DNA of 64,000 bases from NCBI RefSeq assembly GCF_947496995.1, contig NZ_CANMFD010000001.1:1-64000 (forward strand), read 5' to 3'. The notes under the pieces are model-generated. The model ran no database searches. It was not told the origin of the DNA and was given only the letters and a program-made list of their open reading frames with translations. The first letter of the stretch is position 1, and the number at the start of each line of letters is the position of its first letter. Positions 53,241 through 61,235 of this stretch are shown in pieces. The position numbers and the translations under genes were made by a program. The stretch is from an uncultured Roseibium sp. GTDB taxonomy: Bacteria; Pseudomonadota; Alphaproteobacteria; Rhizobiales; Stappiaceae.

Positions 53241-54007
53241 TACAGCGACACCGAGATGCCGCCGTCCACATAGACGGTGGTTCCGTTGACGAAGGACGAT
53301 GCCTGGGAGGCCAGAAAGATGCAGGTGCCGATCAGCTCGTCCACCTTGCCCCAGCGCCCTGCGGGCGTCCGTTTGGCCAGCCAGGAGCTGAATTCCGGAT
53401 CGTTGACCAGCGCAGCGTTCAGCGGCGTGTCGAAATAGCCCGGTGCCAGACCGTTGCACTGGAGACCGTATTTGGCCCAGTCGGTCGCCATGCCTTTGGT
53501 CAGGTTGGCAACGGCCCCCTTGGTCGCCGTATAGGGGGCGATACCGGGGCGGGCGAGCGCGGTCTGAACCGAGCAGATGTTGACGATCTTGCCCTCTCCC
53601 CGGGAAATCATGTGCCGGGCGACCGCCTGGCCGACATGATAGACCGAGGCAATATTGGTCTGCAGAAGGCGCTCGAAGGCATCGGCTGGAAACTCTTCCA
53701 GCGGCGCGCGGTGCTGCATTCCGGCATTGTTGACCAGAATATCTATTACCCCGGTCTCCGCCTCGAAGCCGTCAACGGCTTTCCGGACGGCCTCATGGTC
53801 GGTCACGTCGAAAACCAGCTCGTGAACGGTGAACCCTTCAGCCCTCAAGGCCGTGGCGGCATCATTGAGCTTTGAGGCGTCGCGGCCGTTCAGAACGATT
53901 TCCGCACCGGCCCGCGCGAGACCGCCGGCGAGGGCAAAGCCGATCCCCTGCGACGAACCGGTTATCAGGGCCCGCTTTCCGGACAGATCGAACAGGGACA
54001 GGCTCAT
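53240..54007 (-). CDS. idnO: Gluconate 5-dehydrogenase-like SDR
   Basis: A 255-aa classical SDR with TGSSQGIG (about 16-23), NNAG, YTATKGAV (Tyr/Lys pair) and a C-terminal VDGGISVSL. Similarity to IdnO/Gno and its place between gntK and the divergent L-idonate dehydrogenase gene support interconversion of 5-ketogluconate and gluconate. Transcription is leftward from the palindrome-containing promoter. Confidence 0.85.
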   Translation of the reverse strand: MSLSLFDLSGKRALITGSSQGIGFALAGGLARAGAEIVLNGRDASKLNDAATALRAEGFTVHELVFDVTDHEAVRKAVDGFEAETGVIDILVNNAGMQHRAPLEEFPADAFERLLQTNIASVYHVGQAVARHMISRGEGKIVNICSVQTALARPGIAPYTATKGAVANLTKGMATDWAKYGLQCNGLAPGYFDTPLNAALVNDPEFSSWLAKRTPAGRWGKVDELIGTCIFLASQASSFVNGTTVYVDGGISVSL

Positions 54008-54031
54008 CGGGTTTCCTCCTCACGAAACGAA

Positions 54032-54064
54032 TTGACAGTTGGAATTCTTATGTTATCGATAACA
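54032..54064 (+). promoter_or_regulatory. Operator/promoter between idnO and idnD
   Basis: TGTTATCGATAACA (54051-54064) is a perfect 14-bp palindrome resembling GntR/IdnR operators (TGTTACCGGTAACA in E. coli, from memory). TTGACA (54032-54037) lies upstream at promoter distance, so the palindrome overlaps the -10. Confidence 0.75.
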
Positions 54065-54096
54065 ATCAATGTCAACCGCGAAGACTGTGAGCCGAG

Positions 54097-55128
54097 ATGA
54101 AGTCGATCGTCATTCATGCCGCCAGGGATCTGCGCATCGAGGACTGCACGGTCGCCACGCCCGGCCCGGGGCAGGTGCATATTCAGCTTGCTGCCGGCGG
54201 CATCTGCGGCTCCGATCTGCACTACTACAACCACGGCGGTTTCGGTCCCATCCGGCTGAGGGAACCGATGATCCTCGGCCACGAGGTCGCCGGCACCATC
54301 ACCGAGCTGGGCGCGGGTGTGGAAAATCTCGAGGTTGGCCAACTGGTTGCCGTATCACCGTCGCGTCCCTGCGGTGACTGCCGCTTCTGCAACGAGGGCA
54401 GTCACAACCAGTGTCTGAACATGCGCTTTTATGGCAGCGCCATGCCGTTTCCGCACATTCAGGGCGCCTTCCGCCAGAGCCTTGTCGCCGAAGCGATCCA
54501 GTGCGCGCCCGCCGACGGTTTGACGGCCGGCGAGGCGGCGATGGCCGAGCCGCTGGCCGTCTGCCTGCACGCCACCCGCCGCGCTGGCAGCCTGCTGGGC
54601 AAGTCGGTGCTCGTCACCGGCTGCGGTCCGATCGGGATCCTGTGCATTCTCGCCGCCCGCCGCGCCGGTGCCGACCGGATCGTGGCGACGGACCTGAGCG
54701 ACTTCACCCTGGCCAAGGCGCGGGAAGCCGGGGCGGATATCACCGTCAACATGGCGAACGACCCCAACGGTCTCGATCAGTTCCTGCCGGACAAGGGCAC
54801 CTTCGACGTGCTTTATGAGTGTTCCGGGGCCGCGCCCGCCCTCACGGCGGGCATTGCCGCCATGCGGCCGGGAGGCCGGATCATCCAGCTCGGGCTGGGC
54901 GGCGACATGAGCCTTCCCATGATGGCCATCACCGCGAAGGAGCTCTCCCTCATGGGATCGTTCCGTTTCCACGAGGAATTCTTCACGGCGGTCAGCCTGA
55001 TGCGGAAAGGTCTGATTGATGTCAAACCCTTCATCACGCAGACCTTTCCGCTGGAAGATGCGGTCACCGCCTTCGAGATCGCCGGTGACCGCACGCAGGC
55101 CGTCAAGACCCAGATCTCTTTCGCCTGA
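54097..55128 (+). CDS. idnD: L-idonate 5-dehydrogenase (zinc alcohol dehydrogenase family)
   Basis: A 343-aa MDR enzyme. The catalytic zinc ligands are in GGICGSDLHYY and LGHEVAGTI, the structural zinc Cys cluster is CGDCRFCNEGSHNQC (about 91-105), and the Rossmann motif is TGCGPIGIL. The overall sequence and the gluconate context indicate oxidation of L-idonate to 5-ketogluconate. It diverges from the idnO-gntK-gntR unit. Confidence 0.88.
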   Translation: MKSIVIHAARDLRIEDCTVATPGPGQVHIQLAAGGICGSDLHYYNHGGFGPIRLREPMILGHEVAGTITELGAGVENLEVGQLVAVSPSRPCGDCRFCNEGSHNQCLNMRFYGSAMPFPHIQGAFRQSLVAEAIQCAPADGLTAGEAAMAEPLAVCLHATRRAGSLLGKSVLVTGCGPIGILCILAARRAGADRIVATDLSDFTLAKAREAGADITVNMANDPNGLDQFLPDKGTFDVLYECSGAAPALTAGIAAMRPGGRIIQLGLGGDMSLPMMAITAKELSLMGSFRFHEEFFTAVSLMRKGLIDVKPFITQTFPLEDAVTAFEIAGDRTQAVKTQISFA

Positions 55129-55298
55129 AATGAAGCCATGCGAGTGAGGCGGATTGGCGGCATCCACGCGGTTCCGGGTCCGGTCCGGCGGTGTCCAATA
55201 CGTCCATAAAATCTGGTTTTATCGCTTTATTGCCTCCGGCATGTCTGCTTCGTGCGACACCTTCCGGCAAGGCTCAAGCGGGTCTCGGCAGAGCAGTG

Positions 55299-56528
55299 TC
55301 ATTGCTCCGCGGCTTTCAGGGGCTCGGTTGGCTGGTTCATGTTTCCCGCAATCGCCGACAATGGAATGGGCGACTTTGGCGATGCCTGCCCCTTGGGTTG
55401 GGCCGCAATCTGGCTTGCGATGCGTGCGGCGCCTATTCCGGCGGCATGAAAGAAACCCTGGAAGTACAAGCTGTACCCGGTGAACCAGAGGCCCGGGTTC
55501 CTGGGGTCCGCCTGGCCCAGCGGGTGACGCGGATAGCCGTTGGCGTCCAATGCGCCGAGGTGGCCGAATACGGGTTCCAGTCCGGCCCGGTATCCGGTGG
55601 CACAGATGACCACATCCGGATCGAGCTTGCGCCCGTCGAACAGCTCCACGCACTCCGGCTGGAAGCCCTTGGTCTCCGCGACAGCTTCGAAGCGTCCCGA
55701 TTTAAGCGCGGCAACGAACCCGTCGTCGAGGGCGAAGGTTATACCCTCCTTGAACAGGCGCGTTCCTCCGCCCACTGCGTGGCGGCGCAGTCCGTATTTG
55801 CGCAAATCACCAAAACACAGGCGTTGCATCATCGCGAAGGTCGGGTCCAGCGACCAATGTGGGAGGCATGCGAACAGGTTTGCCAGACGATGCAGCGGAA
55901 ACCCGCAGATCCGCGACGGCAGGATGGACGGGCCGTGTCTGACGGAGACCCAGACCCGCGCAGGATTGGTGCGTGACAGATGGTTCAGGACATCGGTGCC
56001 TGAATTTCCGGCACCGATGACCAGCACTTTTTTGCCGTCATAATCCTGCGGTTTGCCGAAATCGGCAGAGTGGATGATCTGACCGCCGAAGTCGTTCAGA
56101 CCCGGCCAGTCCGGAAGGCTTTTCAGCCGTTCCCGACCGGTTGCGACGATCAGGTGCGCGGCCCGGAAGGCCCCCTTGCTGGTCCTGATGTGCCATATAC
56201 CGGCATCGCGATGCACCGCGAGAACGCTTGTATCGAAGCGGATCTCCGCATCCAGGTTGTCCGCGTATTCGCACAGATAATCGACAACCGAAGTCCTGGG
56301 CAGGTAGGTGTCCCTGGCGCGGATCGCGAGGCGGCCGGGAAGGCGCGCAAAGTGGCGGTGAATGTTCAGCCGTAATTGCGGGTGACGTGCGCGCCAGGGC
56401 GCTGCGACGCGGTCCGATGCCTCCAGAATTGTCACCGGAATATTGCGTTTGCGCAGTTCCGTTGCTGCGGCAAGGCCTGAAAGACCGGCGCCGACAATGA
56501 TAACATCCCTTGTGTGATTAACGTCCAT
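55299..56528 (-). CDS. Flavin-containing monooxygenase-like NAD(P)/FAD oxidoreductase
   Basis: A 409-aa two-dinucleotide-domain flavoprotein with FAD motif VGAGLSGLAA (about 12-21), NADP motif VIGAGNSGTDV (about 175), an FMO-like IIHSADFGKP segment before it, and the ATG motif CATGYRAGLEP near 323. Relatives oxidise amines, sulfides or indole-pyruvate (YUCCA-like). It is divergent from a GlxA-type regulator, its probable controller. The 170 bp on its 3' side hold no gene I can support. Confidence 0.85.
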   Translation of the reverse strand: MDVNHTRDVIIVGAGLSGLAAATELRKRNIPVTILEASDRVAAPWRARHPQLRLNIHRHFARLPGRLAIRARDTYLPRTSVVDYLCEYADNLDAEIRFDTSVLAVHRDAGIWHIRTSKGAFRAAHLIVATGRERLKSLPDWPGLNDFGGQIIHSADFGKPQDYDGKKVLVIGAGNSGTDVLNHLSRTNPARVWVSVRHGPSILPSRICGFPLHRLANLFACLPHWSLDPTFAMMQRLCFGDLRKYGLRRHAVGGGTRLFKEGITFALDDGFVAALKSGRFEAVAETKGFQPECVELFDGRKLDPDVVICATGYRAGLEPVFGHLGALDANGYPRHPLGQADPRNPGLWFTGYSLYFQGFFHAAGIGAARIASQIAAQPKGQASPKSPIPLSAIAGNMNQPTEPLKAAEQ

Positions 56529-56639
56529 TTCTGAAAATCCTGAAGTGTCCTGAGGTCAAAATACGCCCTCGTATTGCCGGATACTTCGGGATCCTGATAT
56601 GCTCGCAACAGCTCCAATCGGTGATAATCGGACATTTCC

Positions 56640-57704
56640 ATGAAGAGGAAGGCGTTTCAGACCGTTGTGCTGACAATGCCTTGCGTCGGCACGTCCACGG
56701 CCTTCAGCATCGTCGACGCATTGGCGTCAGCGGGGCGCGACTGGGAAATGCTGCATGGCACTGAACCCAATTCGCCGGTTTTCGAAGCGAGGCTGCTCTC
56801 TGCGGACGGCAAGCCCTATACCGACGTCAATGGACGCCGGATCACGCCGGACGGGGCGCTGCGGGACTGCAGTCGGCCCGATATCATCGTCGTACCCGAC
56901 CTGCATCTCGATCCCCAGGCCCCACCTCCCGACGACGTCATGCAGCTGGTCCCGTGGCTTCTGGAGGCCTATTCGCAAGGTGCGATCATCACATCGGTGT
57001 GCTCAGGCGCCTTGCTGCTTGCCGCGTCGGGTCTGCTGGATGGACTGGATGCAACCAGCCACTGGGGCTTTTGCGACGCCATAGCCCGGCGGTTCCCTGA
57101 AGTCAGAATGCGGAAGGAAAGGATTCTCATCCCGGCTGGTGAAGGGCACCGGATCGTGACCGCGGGCGGGGCGTCGGCATGGGGGGACCTTGTGCTTTAT
57201 CTGGTCGGCCGGCTTGCCAGCCAGGAAGAAGCCCGGCGGCTGGCCAGAGTCTATCTGCTGCAACCGCATGCGGACGGACAGCTGCAATATGCTTCACTCG
57301 TTGCAGGCGCCCAGCATGACGACAGGCTGATCGGCGAAGCCCAGATATGGGCATCCGAAAATTACGCCGCACTCACGCCGGTTGCCTTGATGGCGGCGCG
57401 GGTCGGAATGAACGAACGCAGTCTCCTGCGCCGGTTTCGCAAGGCGACAGGCCAAACGCCGTTTGAATACATCCAGACGCTCAGGATCGAGGAAGCCAAG
57501 CAAATGCTCGAAACGACGGATACGTCTATCGAGGATATTGCCGCTGAAGTCGGCTACACCGAACCATCCAGTTTCCGCAACGCATTCCGCAGATATGTCG
57601 GAATGCCGCCCTCTACATATCGCAAGAAGAGACTGCTGCCTGCCGCAGTGCCGGCGCGCCGGACCGCATCCGGCGCTCTTTCCCCGGGCAACCTGCGAAC
57701 TTGA
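56640..57704 (+). CDS. GlxA-type AraC family transcriptional regulator
   Basis: A 354-aa regulator with an N-terminal DJ-1/PfpI-like domain (about 5-195, nucleophile-elbow Cys in SVCSGALLLA near 122) and a C-terminal AraC HTH pair (about 240-335: VALMAARVGMNERSLLRRFRKATG and IEDIAAEVGYTEPSSFRNAFRRYVGMPPSTYR). GlxA-type regulators often respond to quaternary amines or amino-acid derivatives. It is divergent from the FMO gene, 111 bp apart. Confidence 0.88.
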   Translation: MKRKAFQTVVLTMPCVGTSTAFSIVDALASAGRDWEMLHGTEPNSPVFEARLLSADGKPYTDVNGRRITPDGALRDCSRPDIIVVPDLHLDPQAPPPDDVMQLVPWLLEAYSQGAIITSVCSGALLLAASGLLDGLDATSHWGFCDAIARRFPEVRMRKERILIPAGEGHRIVTAGGASAWGDLVLYLVGRLASQEEARRLARVYLLQPHADGQLQYASLVAGAQHDDRLIGEAQIWASENYAALTPVALMAARVGMNERSLLRRFRKATGQTPFEYIQTLRIEEAKQMLETTDTSIEDIAAEVGYTEPSSFRNAFRRYVGMPPSTYRKKRLLPAAVPARRTASGALSPGNLRT

Positions 57705-57731
57705 GTGACCGGTTGGCGTCAGCCCGCCTTG

Positions 57732-58616
57732 TCACGGATTGCCGAGCGTCTCCGCGATCATCGCGTGGACCTTGTGGGTCCGGGCGGGCAGGATGCGGGC
57801 CTTGCGTTGAATCAGCCAGAGCTCATGGCGCGCCGGGTGCGGGAGTGGCGCGATCGACAGTCTGTCGCGTCCGGGGTAGGCATCAACCGCGCTCCGGGGA
57901 AGGATCGTATATCCCAGACCCCGGGCAACAGGTTCGGGAATCTGGCCTATCTGGTTGATGAAACTGCGCTGCCGAAGCCGGTCCGCGCCGGGATAGTCAT
58001 TCGGAAAATTCGCCGCGAGCAATTCGTCGGCATAGGCGTAGCCATCCGGATGCGCGATGAAGCCGAGCGTTTCTAGGTCCGCCATCGTCTTCGGCATGGT
58101 GCCGGTCTTCGGAACGATCAGGCACAATTCCTCATGGCCGATCCTGTCGCCTTCCAGCCTGGCATGGCGCGGCGCGTGATCGACGATGCCGAGATCAATG
58201 GCGCCGCCTGCCACGCCCTCCAGGACGCGGGAGCGCGGCATGGCCTCAAGCCGGATAACCAGCGCCGGCGCCGCGGACATGAGATCCAGAAAAAGCGGAT
58301 AAAGCAGCAGGGCGAGGGATCCGGAACAGGCAATCGAAACCTCGCCGGTATCCGGATCGTCATTCTGCACAGCGTCCCGGAGTTGCCTTTCCTCGATCTG
58401 ACGCCTGCGGCCGATGTCCAGAACCGCCTCCCCGGCAGGGGTCGGGATGAAGCTCTTGCCGTCTCGGGACAGAAGCGGTTGGCCAACCTGCTGTTCGAGC
58501 TTTTTCACATGTTGGCTGACACCGGGCTGCGTCATGTTCAAAGCCGAGGCGGCACGGGTGAAATGCCCGAGGTCGCAGAGGGTCACGAATGTTTCCAGCC
58601 AGACCGCGTTCAACAT
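57732..58616 (-). CDS. LysR family transcriptional regulator
   Basis: A 294-aa LTTR with HTH (about 4-62: FTRAASALNMTQPGVSQHVKKLEQQ) and a periplasmic-binding-like effector domain. It diverges from the VOC protein gene, and the 98-bp intergenic region contains a long perfect inverted repeat with LTTR features. It is convergent with the GlxA-type gene. Confidence 0.9.
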   Translation of the reverse strand: MLNAVWLETFVTLCDLGHFTRAASALNMTQPGVSQHVKKLEQQVGQPLLSRDGKSFIPTPAGEAVLDIGRRRQIEERQLRDAVQNDDPDTGEVSIACSGSLALLLYPLFLDLMSAAPALVIRLEAMPRSRVLEGVAGGAIDLGIVDHAPRHARLEGDRIGHEELCLIVPKTGTMPKTMADLETLGFIAHPDGYAYADELLAANFPNDYPGADRLRQRSFINQIGQIPEPVARGLGYTILPRSAVDAYPGRDRLSIAPLPHPARHELWLIQRKARILPARTHKVHAMIAETLGNP

Positions 58617-58634
58617 TGCGTCAATTCCATTTTG

Positions 58635-58659
58635 TTATCATTTCCATATAAAATGATAA
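58635..58659. promoter_or_regulatory. LysR-type operator between lysR and VOC gene
   Basis: TTATCATTT (58635-58643) and AAATGATAA (58651-58659) form perfect 9-bp arms around 7 nt; T-N11-A pairs are contained within. It starts 19 bp upstream of the lysR start. Confidence 0.7.
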
Positions 58660-58714
58660 TTTGGATGGCAAGTTTTTCCAACACATATTGGCAGCAACAG
58701 AAAGCGAGCCAGTT

Positions 58715-59215
58715 ATGACCCAAACAACCCCCAGAACATTCTCTCATATCGGATTGTCCGTGCCGGATCTCGACAAGGCGGTCGCCTTCTATCGGGACGT
58801 GATGGGCTTTTACGTGATCATGGAACCCACCGAAATCGAGGAGGACGACAGCGCCATCGGCGCAATGTGCAATGACGTGTTCGGCCCCGGCTGGAACAAG
58901 TTCCGCATCGCGCATCTGGCCACCGGCGATCGCATCGGCTTCGAACTCTTCGAGTTTCCGGACAACTACCAGCCCGAGGACAATCTTCCACATCGCCAGG
59001 TCGGCCTGTTCCACTTCGCGATCCAGGACCCTGACCTGGAAGGCCTGTTGAAGAAGATCCTTGCAGCCGGCGGCCGGCAGCGCATGCCCGTGCGCGAATA
59101 TTTCCCGGGAGAGAAGCCCTATCGCATGGTCTATGTCGAAGACCCCTTCGGCATCGTCTTCGAACTCTATTCCCACAGCTATGAGCTCACGTATTCGGCA
59201 GGCGCCTACGAGTGA
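58715..59215 (+). CDS. VOC (glyoxalase/dioxygenase) superfamily protein
   Basis: A 166-aa protein with two beta-alpha-beta-beta-beta modules and a complete four-residue metal site, H11 (FSHIGLSV), E77 (IGFELFE), H100 (GLFHFAI) and E150 (IVFELYSH), as in glyoxalase I-like isomerases. The start ATG 58715 gives the typical N-terminus. It is the only target beside the LysR regulator, so it may detoxify an electrophile sensed by it. Confidence 0.82.
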   Translation: MTQTTPRTFSHIGLSVPDLDKAVAFYRDVMGFYVIMEPTEIEEDDSAIGAMCNDVFGPGWNKFRIAHLATGDRIGFELFEFPDNYQPEDNLPHRQVGLFHFAIQDPDLEGLLKKILAAGGRQRMPVREYFPGEKPYRMVYVEDPFGIVFELYSHSYELTYSAGAYE

Positions 59216-59271
59216 GTGCTCATTTGGGGGGCTGATGGAGATATTTGAGACCGCCCCGCCGCGATCAGGTC

Positions 59272-60315
59272 TCAGATATCCAGTTTTTCCAGAAAGGCCA
59301 GCGGTTCCGGCTGGCAATATGTCGCGATCATGTCGATACGGCTGAGCGAGCGGTCGAGCGAGATCTTCAGATGATCGGCAAGCGCGTCCGCCGCCTTGCC
59401 GGGGTCGCCCGCCTGCAGGTGTTCGACGATCTCCAGATGCTCCGGCAGGAACGGTTCGACCTCGAACATCTCGTTGGTATGGCGATACAGGAAGCGGTGC
59501 GCGATGATCAGCGACTGATGCGTGTGGATGGTCTGGATCATGGTGGCGTTGCTGCCATGGCTCAGCAGCTCGACATGCATCTCGTTCTCAAAGCGGTCGA
59601 GGTCCGCGCTGCCAAGATTGGCGGCGTTGGCGAGCGCCTCCTCCAGATTGCAGCGCATCCGCGCAAGCAGCGATGGCGGCACGTTCGGGGCGGCGTTTTT
59701 CAGCGCGGCGGGTTCCAGCACCCAGCGCATTTCATAGAGTTCGCCCACATGGTGGGGCGTCAGCGCCGGCGCGAACCAGCGCGAGCGGTCATCCTTGCGC
59801 ACCAGGCCGGCTTGCTGCAGCCGGGCAAGGACGTCGCGCGCCACGGTCCGGCTTACATGATAGGTCCGCGCCAGCTCGGTCTCGACGATCCGCCAGCTGC
59901 CGATTGCGATCCGTGAGATGATTTCAGCTTCCACCTGGTTGTAGATCCGCTCCCAACTGGACGCCGATACGAGCCGCTGAAGTTCCGGCGGCGCCTGGGA
60001 AACCGCTTTGTCGTCGGGGTCTCCGCAGACGACGAAGCCTCTGCCCGCCGCTTTTTCGACAAGTCCGGCCTCCTGCAGCTGGAGGAGGGCCTGACGTGCC
60101 GGGGGTCTGCTGATGCCGAAGCGCGCGGCTATTCCCGTCTCGTTCAGATGTGACCCCGGGCCGAGCGTCTTTTGCCGGATCTCCTCTGCGAGGATCTGGA
60201 AGGCGCGCTCGTAGAGGCGGGGCGCAGCTCCCGTAATCGGGTCGCAGCCGGCTTCCTGAAGCAAATGGTCATCCGTGGCAGGCGGTTCTGCGATCTTCCC
60301 GGCTCCCAGATTCAA
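59272..60315 (-). CDS. GntR/FCD regulator with two winged-helix domains
   Basis: A 347-aa protein, about 110 residues longer than usual FCD regulators. Two GntR-type winged helices are visible: about 35-97 (ETGIAARFGISRPPARQALLQLQEAGLV) and about 121-184 (ETELARTYHVSRTVARDVLARLQQAGLV), followed by one FCD domain (about 190-335). The two helices align well, suggesting internal duplication. No ATG lies near the N-terminus; TTG 60315 is used here but TTG 60264 is possible. It diverges from the SDR/Ldh2/TRAP 4 operon and probably binds the long palindrome at 60432-60459. Confidence 0.85.
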   Translation of the reverse strand: MNLGAGKIAEPPATDDHLLQEAGCDPITGAAPRLYERAFQILAEEIRQKTLGPGSHLNETGIAARFGISRPPARQALLQLQEAGLVEKAAGRGFVVCGDPDDKAVSQAPPELQRLVSASSWERIYNQVEAEIISRIAIGSWRIVETELARTYHVSRTVARDVLARLQQAGLVRKDDRSRWFAPALTPHHVGELYEMRWVLEPAALKNAAPNVPPSLLARMRCNLEEALANAANLGSADLDRFENEMHVELLSHGSNATMIQTIHTHQSLIIAHRFLYRHTNEMFEVEPFLPEHLEIVEHLQAGDPGKAADALADHLKISLDRSLSRIDMIATYCQPEPLAFLEKLDI

Positions 60316-60414
60316 TCGATTTATGTGTGCGCTGACGATAGCCAGAATCGCCCTCCTTTGGCAATTGCGGAACGCTCAAAATCCAGGGCTGAACGCAAAG
60401 GGATGATTTCCGAC

Positions 60415-60459
60415 TTGTATAACATCTCCTTGAATGTATAGTGTGCACATTATACATTC
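60415..60459 (+). promoter_or_regulatory. Promoter with long operator palindrome for the TRAP 4 operon
   Basis: TTGTAT (60415-60420), a 16-bp spacer and TATAGT (60437-60442) form a promoter. GAATGTATA (60432-60440) and TATACATTC (60451-60459) are perfect 9-bp arms around a 10-nt centre containing GTGCAC, and they overlap the -10. The TGTATA/TATACA arms resemble GntR/FCD sites. Confidence 0.7.
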
Positions 60460-60491
60460 GGATGTTGAGCACAAGGCGAAGGGCACGAGGC

Positions 60492-61235
60492 ATGTCTGAG
60501 AGGCTGGCCGGAAAACGGGCTTTTGTAACAGGCGCGGGTCAGGGAATCGGACGAGCCACGGCACTGGCTTTCGCGCGTGAAGGCGCCGAAGTCATAGCCG
60601 CCAGCCGCACGCTGTCAAAAATGGAAGACCTGCCCGCTCTGCACGGCGCCATCACACCGCTGGCGCTTGACGTCACGGACGCAGACAGCGTGCAGGAAGC
60701 CGTTTCGAACGCCGGCAGGGTCGATATCCTGTTCAACTGCGCTGGCTGGGTGCACAACGGAACGATCCTGGACTGTTCACCGGAGGACTGGCTGAACAGC
60801 TTCGACCAGAACGTCACCTCGATCTACCGAACCATCAGGGCGGTCTTGCCCGGCATGCTGCAACGGGGATCCGGGTCCATCATCAATGTTGCCTCCGTCG
60901 CTTCCTCGATCACCGGCGTGGCCAACCGTGCAGCCTATGGATCCAGCAAGGCGGCGGTCATCGGCCTGACAAAGAGTGTGGCGCGTGACTTCATAAGGTC
61001 GGGTGTCCGGTGCAATGCGCTGTGTCCGGGCACGACCCTGTCTCCATCGCTCGAAGCGCGCATGCAGGCCACCCCGGATCCGGAGGCGACGCGCCGCGAA
61101 TTCACTTCGCGCCAGCCGATGGGCCGGTTGGGAACCGTGGAGGAAATGGCGTCGGCGGCGGTCTATCTCGGCAGCGATGAATCGAGCTTCACCACCGGTA
61201 CGCTAATGGTCATCGATGGAGGGCAGACGCTGTGA
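60492..61235 (+). CDS. Short-chain dehydrogenase/reductase (SDR)
   Basis: A 247-aa classical SDR with TGAGQGIG (13-20), NCAG, Ser in VASVASS, YGSSKAAV (Tyr/Lys) and a C-terminal IDGGQTL. The start ATG 60492 has AAGGG about 9 nt upstream. Resemblance to the 2-keto-3-deoxy-L-fuconate dehydrogenase/DHRS6 branch (RCNALCPGTTLSPSLE) suggests a hydroxy-acid or sugar-acid substrate. It is coupled to the Ldh2 gene by GTGA. Confidence 0.86.
   Translation: MSERLAGKRAFVTGAGQGIGRATALAFAREGAEVIAASRTLSKMEDLPALHGAITPLALDVTDADSVQEAVSNAGRVDILFNCAGWVHNGTILDCSPEDWLNSFDQNVTSIYRTIRAVLPGMLQRGSGSIINVASVASSITGVANRAAYGSSKAAVIGLTKSVARDFIRSGVRCNALCPGTTLSPSLEARMQATPDPEATRREFTSRQPMGRLGTVEEMASAAVYLGSDESSFTTGTLMVIDGGQTL

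Noticed and set aside
56432-56641. 69-codon minus-strand frame reaching the GlxA-type start.
   Set aside because: It overlaps the FMO gene in another frame, has no ribosome site and no recognisable family.
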